A DNA stretch of 64,000 bases from Bacteroidales bacterium (GCA_015061165.1 SUXC01000001.1:124001-188000), one strand, 5' to 3'; counted from the first letter of the stretch, positions 1-7,416 are shown. The notes: a model not told the origin generated them from the letters alone. Numbers and translations are program-made.

Positions 1-334
1 TGCGATTACAGAATTTGCGAACTTCATTTGCAATATTAGGAGAAGTACCTTCAGGAATGAGGTATTCTAAGCCTGCAGCATAGCAGTTCTTGATATTGTG
101 CTGCTGGCAGGTGTTGATTGTTTCATCCGATTCGATTTTATCTAAAATCTCATACGGCATGTTGTTATCTGCACCCCATGGCATATATTTCAGTCCGTTT
201 TTAAGTTTATTCGGTTCGATTCGTTGGGATGCACTCTCTTCTTTCCAAATTTGCCCAGAAGCGGGAACAAACGCGGCAAGAATTTTGTCTTGCTCGGTGA
301 TGATGGAGTCTACGGAAAAAATTTCTGTTTTCAT
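1..334 (-). CDS. Phage portal-like protein, N-terminal part only
   Basis: This gene is absent from the ORF track because it runs off the left edge; only about 111 residues from its start codon at 334 are visible. The translation contains the segment YMPWGADNNMPYEILDKIE followed by a Cys-rich NTCQQHNIKNC stretch, which resembles the N-terminus of portal proteins encoded by Bacteroidales phages. A portal would form the dodecameric DNA gate at one capsid vertex and bind terminase. A Bacteroidetes promoter lies just upstream. Capsid and protease genes lie about 9 kb away in the same direction but behind a terminator, so this may be a separate late unit or a second element. The portal call rests on remembered resemblance, not on an alignment. 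Confidence 0.5.
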   Translation of the reverse strand, partial: MKTEIFSVDSIITEQDKILAAFVPASGQIWKEESASQRIEPNKLKNGLKYMPWGADNNMPYEILDKIESDETINTCQQHNIKNCYAAGLEYLIPEGTSPNIANEVRKFCNR

Positions 335-363
335 ACTATCAATGGTTGTAACTAATTACGCTG

Positions 364-395
364 CAAAGGTACACATACACGCGCGAGATAAAAAA
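364..395 (-). promoter_or_regulatory. Promoter for the portal-like gene
   Basis: On the minus strand TACCTTTG at 371-364 matches the Bacteroidetes -7 element. The -33 position is only T-rich. The predicted start is about 20 bases upstream of the portal-like ATG. Confidence 0.55.
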
Positions 396-416
396 GGACA
401 TACTAAAAGCGGGGGC

Positions 417-665
417 TTATCGCCACCCGCTTGCCAGTACTCGGCTCTCCTCAAGGCGCTGCGCCTCTTGCCGCTTGAGCGCACTATCAAGCTGCTTGTA
501 TAGCCACCCTGCACGACCGCTGAAGAAATCTTGCTCTATCTCTTGGCTCTCTCTGAACTCTCGCATACTGCAAGCATACACCTTGCGCTCTACTGGCTGC
601 ACTACAGGCTGAGCCACTGGGCGGCTCTCTGCCTCTGCGAACATTGCAAACAAATCTAATTGCAT
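417..665 (-). CDS. Small hypothetical protein (82 aa)
   Basis: The ORF track starts this at 731, but the better start is the internal ATG at 665 (MQLDLFAMF), placed 4 bases after the stop of the upstream gene. The product is short, without signal peptide or membrane segment, and has a PVAQPVVQPVE proline-valine linker followed by a charged, helix-prone C-terminus rich in Arg, Gln and Glu. It is the last gene of a three-gene minus-strand run with 670-861 and 858-1196. The function is unknown. The company of an ArdC-like protein suggests an accessory role in a mobile element. Confidence 0.55.
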   Translation of the reverse strand: MQLDLFAMFAEAESRPVAQPVVQPVERKVYACSMREFRESQEIEQDFFSGRAGWLYKQLDSALKRQEAQRLEESRVLASGWR

Positions 666-669
666 AACC

Positions 670-861
670 TTATTTATTCCATTCAAAAGTGACACCATCA
701 TATTGCTGTATACTATTCCAAAGATTATCAAGATTGTAATGTGTCATTATACTACAGTAGATACCACCTTGTTCTATTTCATCGATTGCCTTGCCTATTG
801 TATTGAGCAACTCATAGAGATATTTTTCACTTGCAATCTGCTTTTCTTTATCTGTCATCAT
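670..861 (-). CDS. Small hypothetical protein (63 aa)
   Basis: This short acidic protein starts MMTDKEK; either Met could be used. Its stop lies 4 bases before the preferred start of the next gene, and its own start overlaps the stop of 858-1196 by four bases (ATGA), so translation is probably coupled. There are no recognisable motifs, no signal peptide and no membrane segment. It is helix-rich with a few aromatic residues near the C-terminus. I do not recognise the family. Confidence 0.55.
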   Translation of the reverse strand: MMTDKEKQIASEKYLYELLNTIGKAIDEIEQGGIYCSIMTHYNLDNLWNSIQQYDGVTFEWNK

Positions 862-1196
862 TGTGCGCCTCCTTTCTTTGTAAAATGTACTTGATTAGCA
901 GCGAACAGAAAAACAACAGGATAGAACGGACTGCCCTCACGCTCTACAGGCTTGCCCCAAAATAGGAGCGCATGCTCGCCACGCTTGACCGCTGCGCCTC
1001 GCTTTTTCCAACCCTCGAATGTATGCAACTTTGCGCCACTCTTCAAACCATAGGCTTCACGGAGTAATTGATTGATTGTGTAATCTTCGCGACAATTCAT
1101 AGAAGCACGGACATCTAACTCTACTGATAGATTTCTTAAACTTTTTCTAATTGCTACCATCTTTTCGGCTGACTTCATTTGTTGTAACTCTTTCAT
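858..1196 (-). CDS. ArdC-like N-terminal domain protein
   Basis: The middle of this 112-residue protein reads AYGLKSGAKLHTFEGWKKRG and continues into a VKRGEHALLFW segment. That resembles the N-terminal single-strand DNA-binding domain of ArdC-type antirestriction proteins, which have W..RG..V.KGE.A in the same order. The ArdC metallopeptidase half is absent, so this is either a stand-alone binding domain or a shortened relative. Such proteins are carried by plasmids, conjugative elements and phages to protect incoming DNA. It starts a three-gene run. No clear promoter was found directly upstream. Confidence 0.5.
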   Translation of the reverse strand: MKELQQMKSAEKMVAIRKSLRNLSVELDVRASMNCREDYTINQLLREAYGLKSGAKLHTFEGWKKRGAAVKRGEHALLFWGKPVEREGSPFYPVVFLFAANQVHFTKKGGAQ

Positions 1197-1437
1197 AACT
1201 GTAGGATTTTAATTGTTTAACTTGTGAATAATTAATTTTTGAATTTATACTGCTTTACCAAGGTAGCGAGTGCCGCTTGCAAGATTTTTACGAAAAATAC
1301 TACCTATCGGGTTGGAGATTTTTCTTTTGTAAAACGCTGCTTGACCTTGCAAGGCGACAGCGCGAGCGTCTTACCTTTGCAGTACTAAAGGCGAAAATTA
1401 TACACAAGGTAACGAAATCCGCAGAGAAAGAGACAAA

Positions 1438-1608
1438 ATGAAGCGAGCGAAAGAGAGAAAGCAGAAAAAAGATGTAGCCCCCACATGCTTGTCATGTATT
1501 GAGCAGACTGGAGCAGACGGATCCGCCATCGGTTCCGCTCTGGGAAGGACAGCAGACACCTGCCTGCGAGACAAAGAAAATAGCATTTTGTTGGAGTCAA
1601 CAAAATGA
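1438..1608 (+). CDS. Possible small Cys-containing protein (56 aa)
   Basis: An ATG at 1438 opens a 56-codon frame absent from the track. The product starts with a very basic stretch (MKRAKERKQKKD) and has three cysteines, two of them in CLSC. A good -7 element lies about 60 bases upstream, although its -33 box is poor. No Shine-Dalgarno sequence is obvious, as is usual in Bacteroidetes. It could be a real small protein or a fortuitous frame. I do not recognise it. Confidence 0.2.
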   Translation: MKRAKERKQKKDVAPTCLSCIEQTGADGSAIGSALGRTADTCLRDKENSILLESTK

Positions 1609-1720
1609 TTGGGGAGATGATAGGGAAGTTGAGTTCCTAATCAAAAACACCCCCGTTTTGCAAAGTCCAGTTTACAAAATAAGAAAATAATAAGGAAAAG
1701 TATATTTTTTCGCAAAAATA

Positions 1721-1752
1721 TTTGCATATAAGTAGAAATTTTACTACCTTTG
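1721..1752 (+). promoter_or_regulatory. Promoter of hicAB
   Basis: TTTG at 1721-1724, exactly 20 bases, then TACCTTTG at 1745-1752 match the Bacteroidetes consensus. The hicA ATG lies 24 bases downstream. Confidence 0.8.
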
Positions 1753-1776
1753 CAGTGGATTTAAGAAATAATAATT

Positions 1777-1965
1777 ATGAACTACAACGAATTAAAGAAA
1801 AAACTAATGAAAGCTGGATGCTACTTAGAGAAGCAGAAAAGCAATCATGAATGGTGGTACAGCCCACACACTGAACAACATTTTCCAATTCAACGCCACG
1901 GAAAAATGGATATTGGAAAAAATCTTTTGAAACAAATTAGCAAGGAATCAGGGGTTAAACTTTAA
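1777..1965 (+). CDS. hicA: HicA-type mRNA interferase toxin
   Basis: The 62-residue length, the opening NYNELKKKLMKAGC and the central KSNHEWWYSP followed by FPIQRHG match the HicA (YcfA-like) fold, a double-stranded RNA-binding-like nuclease. The His in SNHEWW is the expected catalytic residue. HicA cleaves mRNA and stops growth unless bound by HicB. It is the first gene of a two-gene operon with its own promoter, 51 bases ahead of the antitoxin start, and is transcribed against the surrounding phage genes. That suits an independent addiction or anti-phage cassette. Confidence 0.85.
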   Translation: MNYNELKKKLMKAGCYLEKQKSNHEWWYSPHTEQHFPIQRHGKMDIGKNLLKQISKESGVKL

Positions 1966-2016
1966 CCCCTCACCTTGCAAAAAAATATAAACCAACTTAA
2001 CAAAAAAAATGGAACT

Positions 2017-2418
2017 ATGGCACAGATTAAAGTAATTATGAAACGCGAGGACAGTGGAATGTTCTTGGCAGATCCACAACACAACTACAAGGTTGGATTG
2101 CATGGATATGGTAAAACGGCAGATGAGGCATTAAATGATTTGCGTTGTGTCTGGGAAGAGGCACAAGAATTTTGCCCAGAACTGCCAGAGGTATCGGCAA
2201 TGGAATTTGTTGTAAAATATGAAGTCGCAAGTTTTCTTCAGGAGTATGCTGGATTATTTTCTTTAGCAGGACTTGAAAAGATTACTGGCATTCATCAAAA
2301 ACAACTGGGGCATTATCTCAATGGAAATAAGCGCCCTCGTCCAGAAACTACGCGCAAAATTGAGCACGCATTGATACAATTCCGCACACGATTTGATAAA
2401 GTGCAATTTGTAGATTAG
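2017..2418 (+). CDS. hicB: HicB-type antitoxin with HTH domain
   Basis: The track begins at a TTG (1975), but the ATG at 2017 (MAQIKVIMKRE) fits the family. Residues 1-60 form the HicB partial RNase H-like fold (YKVGLHGYGKTADEALNDL) that masks HicA. Residues about 70-125 form an XRE-like helix-turn-helix (LEKITGIHQKQLGHYLNG) that should bind the operon promoter for autoregulation. The order toxin then antitoxin is the usual one for hicAB. A strong terminator follows within 50 bases. The protein is cytoplasmic. Confidence 0.85.
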   Translation: MAQIKVIMKREDSGMFLADPQHNYKVGLHGYGKTADEALNDLRCVWEEAQEFCPELPEVSAMEFVVKYEVASFLQEYAGLFSLAGLEKITGIHQKQLGHYLNGNKRPRPETTRKIEHALIQFRTRFDKVQFVD

Positions 2419-2461
2419 AAAGGCTCGTCAGTTGTAGTTTACAACTATTCTTAAATCTCTG

Positions 2462-2493
2462 AGCCGCAGGTTGAGCCTCCTGCGGCTTTTTTT
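2462..2493 (+). terminator. Rho-independent terminator after hicB
   Basis: The stem AGCCGCAGG / CCTGCGGCT has an 8-base loop and is followed by seven Ts. It ends the hicAB transcript. Confidence 0.85.
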
Positions 2494-2506
2494 ATGCACA
2501 TATACA

Positions 2507-2537
2507 AACAAGGCACGCTCCATCAGCGTGCCTTGTT
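2507..2537 (-). terminator. Perfect 13-bp hairpin ending the minus-strand pair
   Basis: AACAAGGCACGCT and its exact complement are separated by 5 bases. The hairpin sits just past the stop of 2555-2776. The T-tract is weak in either direction, so termination is inferred from position. Confidence 0.5.
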
Positions 2538-2554
2538 GAATAGAATATGCGCTA

Positions 2555-2776
2555 TTATTGAACTGGTGAGAGGTCTATCGTAACATGCCATTTTCCATTA
2601 TCTTCAGTATCAAATGTACAATCAATTTTCGAATCTCCCAGAGGAGTAGAAACTACAGTACATGGCAGTTTATTATCATTAGAAGCGATATGCTTGAGTA
2701 ATTCTGATATATAATCTCTCAACCCGTTATTCGTCATGGGCGATGGTACCATAGGTGGAAATAATGGAGCTTTCAT
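2555..2776 (-). CDS. Hypothetical protein (73 aa)
   Basis: Its start overlaps the stop of 2773-2967 by four bases (ATGA), so the two are translated together. The N-terminus is proline and methionine rich (MKAPLFPPMVPSP). The rest alternates charged and hydrophobic residues and ends in a likely beta hairpin (GKWHVTIDLSPVQ). There is no signal peptide. The family is not recognised. Expression should depend on the attenuated leader described at 3107-3140. Confidence 0.6.
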   Translation of the reverse strand: MKAPLFPPMVPSPMTNNGLRDYISELLKHIASNDNKLPCTVVSTPLGDSKIDCTFDTEDNGKWHVTIDLSPVQ

Positions 2777-2967
2777 GCTTGACCTCCTTTCTGTACTGAA
2801 TAGGTGATGAGATTACTGCCAATACGGAAGGAATAGGTAATTCCTAACTCTGTAGTCTGAAGGAAAAAATCTCTGCCATTTGTACGGAGCGCGTTGGCGA
2901 TGGAGAAGAACATCTTCACGATGTCTGTGCGACGACAAGCGTGTCGCTGATTTTGAATGTTTGCCAT
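2773..2967 (-). CDS. Hypothetical protein (64 aa)
   Basis: This is the first gene behind a long leader of nearly 190 bases that contains an attenuator and a second large stem. The product is basic at the N-terminus (NQRHACRRTD) and beta-rich at the C-terminus, with no membrane segment and no known domain. It is coupled to the downstream gene by an ATGA overlap. Role unknown. The heavy leader control suggests that timing of expression matters. Confidence 0.6.
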   Translation of the reverse strand: MANIQNQRHACRRTDIVKMFFSIANALRTNGRDFFLQTTELGITYSFRIGSNLITYSVQKGGQA

Positions 2968-2996
2968 ACTTGATAATTTTGAACATTAAACAAAAA

Positions 2997-3072
2997 ACCG
3001 AATACTACCCGCTGTTCAAACCTTACCAAGAGGGTCGCTAAGCCATTACAGCTGTCGCACGGGGTATTCGGT
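2997..3072 (-). promoter_or_regulatory. Structured 5' leader element
   Basis: ACCGAATAC and GTATTCGGT close a 76-base element with further CCC/GGG pairing inside. On the minus strand it lies between the attenuator and the first gene start, so it would fold in the mRNA leader. It could affect translation of 2773-2967. No known riboswitch class is recognised. Confidence 0.45.
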
Positions 3073-3106
3073 ATATACCTATTATTACTCACCAGCCAAT
3101 AAAAAA

Positions 3107-3140
3107 GCCGCCGATTTAGGCAGCAAATTATTGACTGCCT
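3107..3140 (-). promoter_or_regulatory. Transcription attenuator (terminator and competing antiterminator)
   Basis: Read on the minus strand, GCTGCC/GGCGGC pair around a 6-base loop and run into six Ts: a terminator about 35-50 bases after the predicted start. The same CTGCCT arm can pair with AGGCAG transcribed just before it (3135-3140 with 3118-3123), which would break the terminator. The two folds exclude each other. Confidence 0.6.
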
Positions 3141-3164
3141 CTTAGTATTTGGGTTTGAACGATG

Positions 3165-3196
3165 CAAAGGTACTACATTTTTTTGGATTGACCAAA
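3165..3196 (-). promoter_or_regulatory. Promoter of the attenuated leader operon
   Basis: On the minus strand TTTG (3196-3193), 20 bases, TACCTTTG (3172-3165) is a full consensus match. The first gene starts about 190 bases downstream. Confidence 0.75.
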
Positions 3197-3242
3197 TAAA
3201 AAGCAAACTTTTTGCAGAAAAAAAGTTAGTTTTTATTTCAAA

Positions 3243-3306
3243 AGTGCAACTTTTACCATAGTGAAGTGCAACCTTACTATAGTGAAGTGCAACTTTACTA
3301 TGGTAA
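3243..3306. repeat. Three 21/22-bp direct repeats
   Basis: AGTGCAAC begins at 3243, 3265 and 3286, each followed by a TTACYATRGT core that is itself close to a palindrome. A degenerate AGAGCAACTTT follows at 3311. They lie about 50-110 bases upstream of the leader promoter and could be protein-binding iterons. Confidence 0.7.
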
Positions 3307-3740
3307 TAATAGAGCAACTTTCTGTGTTGCTAACTGATTGATACTACCGACTTTTAGGGCATAAAAATCGGCACAAAAAGTAGCAAAATACAGAAATTTC
3401 CATAGATTGAAATTTATTTTGCCTGAAAATAAGAGGGTTACAGGGAGAAAAAACGTTTTTTTCTCCTTGTTTAGGCACATTGACCCCCCGCCCTGCCTGC
3501 AATTGAGCGCGAACTTCGCCCTATATTTTGTGCGGAATATGCAGCGAATACACGGAGCGAAAGCAAGAGTCTCCTTTGGCATAGAGGGCAGACAAATGAG
3601 GCAAGGGTCTCCTATGAATTAGGCAACCATTAGACACCCCATTAGACCACCCGCAGGGCGGGCGGTAGTGAGCATAGATGGACTAAGGTAGGGAGTAAGC
3701 CTGCAAACAAACGCAAACAAATTACAAACAACTCTGCAAA

Positions 3741-3774
3741 CAAAAAGCGAGGGCGTCATCACGACGACCTCGCT
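3741..3774 (-). terminator. Terminator of the head/morphogenesis operon
   Basis: Read leftwards, AGCGAGG.CGTC pairs with GACG.CCTCGCT around a 5-base loop and is followed by TTTTTG. It ends the leftward operon whose last gene is 3839-4132. Confidence 0.75.
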
Positions 3775-3838
3775 CGGTACACAATGAAACTAAAGTTAGA
3801 AATGAAAGACAACAAGCACGGTAGTAAGCCACCGCAGG

Positions 3839-4132
3839 CTATGAGTGAGGCTCAGGCGGAGTGTCATTCTCTGTCTCGACAGTGAATTTGCCAATGCTGG
3901 TCTTCATGTGTTGGAGATTGCGGGCTTCTCTGAGGGTAGGAGGGATTTGTGACAATACCAAAGGGCAGCATAGTAGGCAGCCATATTGGAATACCGACTG
4001 ATGGATCTCTCCTACAGGAGGAACACAGAATCCAGCCACACCTAAGCCAATCATGGCCAGCGTGCTGATGACGAAGACAAGCAGGTGAACAGGGAAGTTC
4101 TTCCAGCTGATATGTTTGAGGCGTTGTAACAT
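3839..4132 (-). CDS. Small two-segment membrane protein, possible holin
   Basis: Residues about 15-35 and 45-65 are hydrophobic, with prolines and cysteines (GCLLCCPLVL), and the tail is charged and soluble (TENDTPPEPHS). At 97 residues with two membrane segments it has holin-like topology. It is the last gene of the morphogenesis operon, one base after 4134-4595, and just before the terminator. However, the endolysin lies 7 kb away in another unit, so a holin role is not certain and a structural membrane protein is possible. Confidence 0.5.
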   Translation of the reverse strand: MLQRLKHISWKNFPVHLLVFVISTLAMIGLGVAGFCVPPVGEIHQSVFQYGCLLCCPLVLSQIPPTLREARNLQHMKTSIGKFTVETENDTPPEPHS

Positions 4133-4133
4133 A

Positions 4134-4595
4134 TTACTTAGTGTTTGAGGGGGTGGATAATCCAGTTACTATAGCAATGAACTCATCACCGATAGCGCGT
4201 GCCATGAACTCTTTGAGGTTCATGCACGATGCATACCATTTGATGGAGAACCATTGGCGAGGCTTGCGTATTTTGCGGGTACGACCGCTCTGGGTGAACT
4301 CGCCAATATCTCCAGAGTTGCCGATGGCTTTCTCACGACCAACACCGAGATCCTGATAGATACCATACTCTGGGAAGGTGTAGTGCACAGTGAGCTCCAT
4401 ATACTTGTCATCGTGCTGAACAGGGAACAGGCGCAAGCTATCGAGCAAGTGCGGTGCACTGGCTCGAGACTTACGGCGCGGGGTTTCGAATACACCAAGA
4501 TTGATAATGCGCTCACGCCAAATCTTGACCATGGTATCATTCCATGCTTCGGTGTATTGCTTGCGGCTATCTATGTCGATGAGTTTATCAGCCAT
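4134..4595 (-). CDS. Phage tail-completion-like protein
   Basis: The 153-residue protein has the block HYTFPEYGIYQDLGVGREKA, then RKPRQWFSIKWYAS, and a helical C-terminus. This pattern is familiar from small Bacteroidales phage proteins encoded near head-tail joining genes, and the size suits gp10-like or tail-completion proteins. No signal peptide or membrane segment. It lies 2 bases after 4598-6007. The structural role is inferred from context and vague resemblance. Confidence 0.45.
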   Translation of the reverse strand: MADKLIDIDSRKQYTEAWNDTMVKIWRERIINLGVFETPRRKSRASAPHLLDSLRLFPVQHDDKYMELTVHYTFPEYGIYQDLGVGREKAIGNSGDIGEFTQSGRTRKIRKPRQWFSIKWYASCMNLKEFMARAIGDEFIAIVTGLSTPSNTK

Positions 4596-4597
4596 AA

Positions 4598-6007
4598 CTA
4601 ATAAATGGAAGCAACATTGGGCAGCGTGGTATCAGCATACTCAAATGTCATTTCACATACGATAGGGGTATTAGGGTTGGAGGATTGATCCAACTTATAA
4701 TCGGTGATGATGATTTCGTGAGATTTCTCCTTGATAGGCTTACCATAAAACTCTATCATAGCCACCAGGCGAGAGCGGCATACCCAATAGATTTGGTCAG
4801 CCAAAGCCTGAAGGATTGGAGCTGTCTTGAGCGAGAACTCTAACCTATGCTCGACATCGTAACGGATAGTCTTGTTATCCTGAACAGCTTTATCAAAGTC
4901 AGTAGATGGAGAGCGAGTTATGGAGGATGGCACGAACGCATAGCAAAGATTATTGAAGAAATCATAATACCTCATCACCACACCTTCCGTCTGGTCAATG
5001 CAATAGATATCGAACGAGCGACTACCTAGAGTAACATTTATCTTATAGCAATCAGGACGGTATGCCCAGCCTTGATAACCTAAGCGGTTAGCTGAGATGC
5101 TACTGGAAGATGTGCCAGTGCTGCCGTCCTTCAGATAGTAGGTAACTACCATACTTTCAGCTTCGGTGGTATAGAAGTACAGAAAGAAGAACGGCATGTC
5201 GGGAGTGACAACGCCATGCTTGAGCGGAGTAAGGAAATTCTTTTTGATGAAAGTGTCGCAAGTGGTGGACGATGATGCCAGGCGCATTGGGCCAGCATGG
5301 TAGAGGACTTGTTGCTCTTGCGAAGTGATTACTTTTTCACTTGAGCAAAATTCTGCACGAACGGTAGCAACCGATAATCGGTTGGATTCCATGAACGAAC
5401 GAACCATTTGCTCAATACCAAAGCAAGTGTGATAGCCGTCTATCACACGAGTAGTAAACTCATGCACCAACTCATTATCAATATACAATTTAAGGGTATA
5501 CATATCATTCTCTGGTAGAGGTAATGAAGGGACTGATTCCACTTCAATATATCCATCAGTTAACACAATCTCTACATCATCTCCAAGATTATAATCATAA
5601 GCATATACATTGAGAACATGGTCTACAGTGTAGAGATTGCCATCGGTACCTATAAACCAACCACAAAAGCGATAATCATTGGATGATATTTTACTTACCA
5701 ATAATTTGCCTTCCGTTGACCTAATGCCATCGTTAAGCGTTGGTCCTGATGAAGAGTATATCGCAAACTCAAGATTATCATATAGACCATTGATCGTGGT
5801 TCGACCTTTAGCATTGACTACAAATAAAAAAGTAGGGAAAATGTATGTTTCTTTGTCATTGTCCCAATCGAACATCTCAAAGTAAAAAAGATTGCGACCA
5901 TCATCATAACCTGCATCACAATACTTTAGTGATGGGTTGGTAATACCAGATGAGAGGTTGAATTGCTTCTGTCTGAACTTGCTTTCGATGTCTCTTAAAA
6001 AAATCAT
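4598..6007 (-). CDS. Large phage structural protein of unknown type (469 aa)
   Basis: This is the largest product of the left structural operon. It is beta-rich, acidic and full of Tyr, Asp and Thr, with no signal peptide or catalytic motif. The C-terminal 80 residues (from about 385) look like a separate domain ending in a beta sandwich (CEMTFEYADT). Size and position suggest a baseplate, tail-tip or receptor-binding component. I do not recognise the family. The 78 bases upstream separate it from 6086-6319. Confidence 0.5.
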   Translation of the reverse strand: MIFLRDIESKFRQKQFNLSSGITNPSLKYCDAGYDDGRNLFYFEMFDWDNDKETYIFPTFLFVVNAKGRTTINGLYDNLEFAIYSSSGPTLNDGIRSTEGKLLVSKISSNDYRFCGWFIGTDGNLYTVDHVLNVYAYDYNLGDDVEIVLTDGYIEVESVPSLPLPENDMYTLKLYIDNELVHEFTTRVIDGYHTCFGIEQMVRSFMESNRLSVATVRAEFCSSEKVITSQEQQVLYHAGPMRLASSSTTCDTFIKKNFLTPLKHGVVTPDMPFFFLYFYTTEAESMVVTYYLKDGSTGTSSSSISANRLGYQGWAYRPDCYKINVTLGSRSFDIYCIDQTEGVVMRYYDFFNNLCYAFVPSSITRSPSTDFDKAVQDNKTIRYDVEHRLEFSLKTAPILQALADQIYWVCRSRLVAMIEFYGKPIKEKSHEIIITDYKLDQSSNPNTPIVCEMTFEYADTTLPNVASIY

Positions 6008-6085
6008 AATGCATTAATTTTGGTACAAAATTAGTGTAGGAACTTCGGGAGGAAAAAGGACATACTTACAAAAAATGTCAGCATG

Positions 6086-6319
6086 CTATATCATCACCTC
6101 GCAGCCATTGATGGACATGACGAGGATATCTCGAATGGTGCGACATTCGCCTGAAGATAGCATCTTAATTCGACGTGTACCTTTGTACTTATCGAATTTA
6201 AGCCCTATACAATTGTTCATTTCCATAATGCGGCCATGTTTGGTAAGGACGACCAAATCCACAGGGTCGGGCTTCATTAGCATGTCGCACATTGTGCTTA
6301 TGTGTATTCGCTTGGACAT
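6086..6319 (-). CDS. Hypothetical phage protein (77 aa)
   Basis: A small basic protein (MSKRIHISTMCDML) with beta-strand character and a central RRIKMLSSGECRTI stretch. Its first 22 bases overlap the end of the PLD-like gene, so it is translated as part of the same message. No known domain. It may be a regulator or a small structural part. Confidence 0.5.
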   Translation of the reverse strand: MSKRIHISTMCDMLMKPDPVDLVVLTKHGRIMEMNNCIGLKFDKYKGTRRIKMLSSGECRTIRDILVMSINGCEVMI

Positions 6320-6831
6320 AACTTAGATTGGAATAATTCTTTGAGTGGAACGGAATGGCTACTCATCAAATCACGAAACTGTACCAGGAGTGAATGGTAC
6401 ACTTCGTTGTCAGTAGTAATGATAGCCGACTCATATCGATTGCCACGAGTAAGATTCTGCGATGTGATGATGGCGACACGCATGGGGTCGGTGTCGCTCT
6501 CGATGAGGATGAGCTTGGAATGATTATCGACAAGAAAGACTTGGTCAATTGTCTGAACGATAAACGGCCACAAGCGCAGCGTCTTGTTTGTAGCTTTATA
6601 ATCAAGCAGCAACTGAATATCCTTCACCTTACCAGAACGATGAATATGGTAGAGGCGACGGATAAACTCCTCACTAATAGAGAAGGATGTCTGTCGAATG
6701 GTGAAAGAGCCAGTCATTTGCTCCATACACCACTCTACCACATCAGCCACCTGCAGCGTATTGGTTAGATACGCCTGCAGGGGCTTGTCGGATAATGGGT
6801 AGAGAACGCGGTCAACTGCTCTGTTTGTCAT
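6298..6831 (-). CDS. PLD-superfamily-like protein
   Basis: The preferred start is the ATG at 6831, overlapping the upstream stop (TAATG), which gives 177 residues. The second half carries DYKATNKTLRLWPF, then NHSKLILIES (HxK-like) and SQNLTRGNRYESAII. This is the order seen in the phospholipase D/endonuclease superfamily: HxK, then Asn and the G..YE end. Only one HxK motif is present, as in dimeric PLD nucleases such as Nuc. A phosphodiester-cleaving or DNA-binding role fits. Its place in the head operon suggests action on DNA during packaging. The N-terminal 60 residues are unassigned. Confidence 0.6.
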   Translation of the reverse strand: MTNRAVDRVLYPLSDKPLQAYLTNTLQVADVVEWCMEQMTGSFTIRQTSFSISEEFIRRLYHIHRSGKVKDIQLLLDYKATNKTLRLWPFIVQTIDQVFLVDNHSKLILIESDTDPMRVAIITSQNLTRGNRYESAIITTDNEVYHSLLVQFRDLMSSHSVPLKELFQSKLCPSEYT

Positions 6832-7412
6832 TATTCGACAGGTGGATATTCGTCGTACTTCTGCCAATTGGCGTGGTATCGAGCATCAAGATCAATGATT
6901 TCCTTGACGAAAGGATAGCGGTCGCCATCAGGGCAGGAACTATGCTTTTCATTTAGCGTGAGAAGAATGAGCTGTGCATGGCACGCTCGCATATTCTGCA
7001 TAATGGAAAGATTCTCTTTGTAGAGAGACTGGATTTCTTCAGGAAGGCTATCGTGGTCAGGACGCTTGCCGACTTGAAAGGCTTCTGTTTTCTCAATGCG
7101 CTTTTTTTCTGATGTGGATTTTGCACCAGGCAATGGTTTGTCTAATTGGTGCTCTGCATTGATGGATGCTACTTTCTTTGTCATGCGCTGCACATCCTCG
7201 TGGGTGATTTCTGCAAGGCGCAGCGGTAAGAACTTGCTGAGTTGGTATTCAGCCATCTTCATATATTTGTTTGGCATGCGCTTGAAATTGTCAGCGAAGA
7301 TGGGGTTACGAACTAATTGGCGAATAAGCTTTGCACCAATCTCTCTATCGCGCTCAGCAGCTGGAGTGTTCAACCATTGCTGTAGCTGCTCTGTTAGTTT
7401 ACGGTCAATCAT
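6831..7412 (-). CDS. Hypothetical phage protein (193 aa)
   Basis: The protein is helical and highly charged. The N-terminus (MIDRKLTEQLQQWLNTPAAERD) suggests a helical binding domain, there is a basic linker near residue 95-110 (KSTSEKKRIEKTE), and the C-terminal half resembles coiled helices. It shares an operon with the PRTase (4-base gap) and the PLD-like gene (TAATG overlap). No family recognised. It could be a head-tail adaptor or an assembly factor. Confidence 0.5.
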   Translation of the reverse strand: MIDRKLTEQLQQWLNTPAAERDREIGAKLIRQLVRNPIFADNFKRMPNKYMKMAEYQLSKFLPLRLAEITHEDVQRMTKKVASINAEHQLDKPLPGAKSTSEKKRIEKTEAFQVGKRPDHDSLPEEIQSLYKENLSIMQNMRACHAQLILLTLNEKHSSCPDGDRYPFVKEIIDLDARYHANWQKYDEYPPVE

Positions 7413-7416
7413 AATT

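Larger units (their letters stand above)
1197..1776. other. Intergenic stretch, largely non-coding
   Basis: This 580-base gap separates the leftward ArdC-like operon from the rightward HicAB module. It holds a rightward TACCTTTG element at 1372-1379, one small possible ORF (1438-1608) and the hicA promoter. The other ORFs listed here look like chance frames. Confidence 0.5.
2968..3838. other. 870-base regulatory stretch without a convincing gene
   Basis: Four things can be seen: a leader with two RNA structures and its promoter (2997-3196), a set of 21-bp repeats (3243-3306), an unremarkable 3310-3740 segment where the listed ORFs look like chance frames, and a leftward terminator (3741-3774). 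Confidence 0.6.

Noticed and set aside
90-503. 137-residue plus-strand ORF
   Set aside because: It is a shadow of the portal-like gene and its promoter on the other strand; the peptide has no coding character.
2997-3072. tRNA-like structure on the minus strand
   Set aside because: The length (about 74) and a 7-bp closing stem fit, but no anticodon arm or proper T-arm (TTTGAAC without flanking stem) can be formed.
2916-3582. Overlapping minus-strand ORFs in the leader region
   Set aside because: They run through promoter, attenuator and direct repeats; composition is low complexity.
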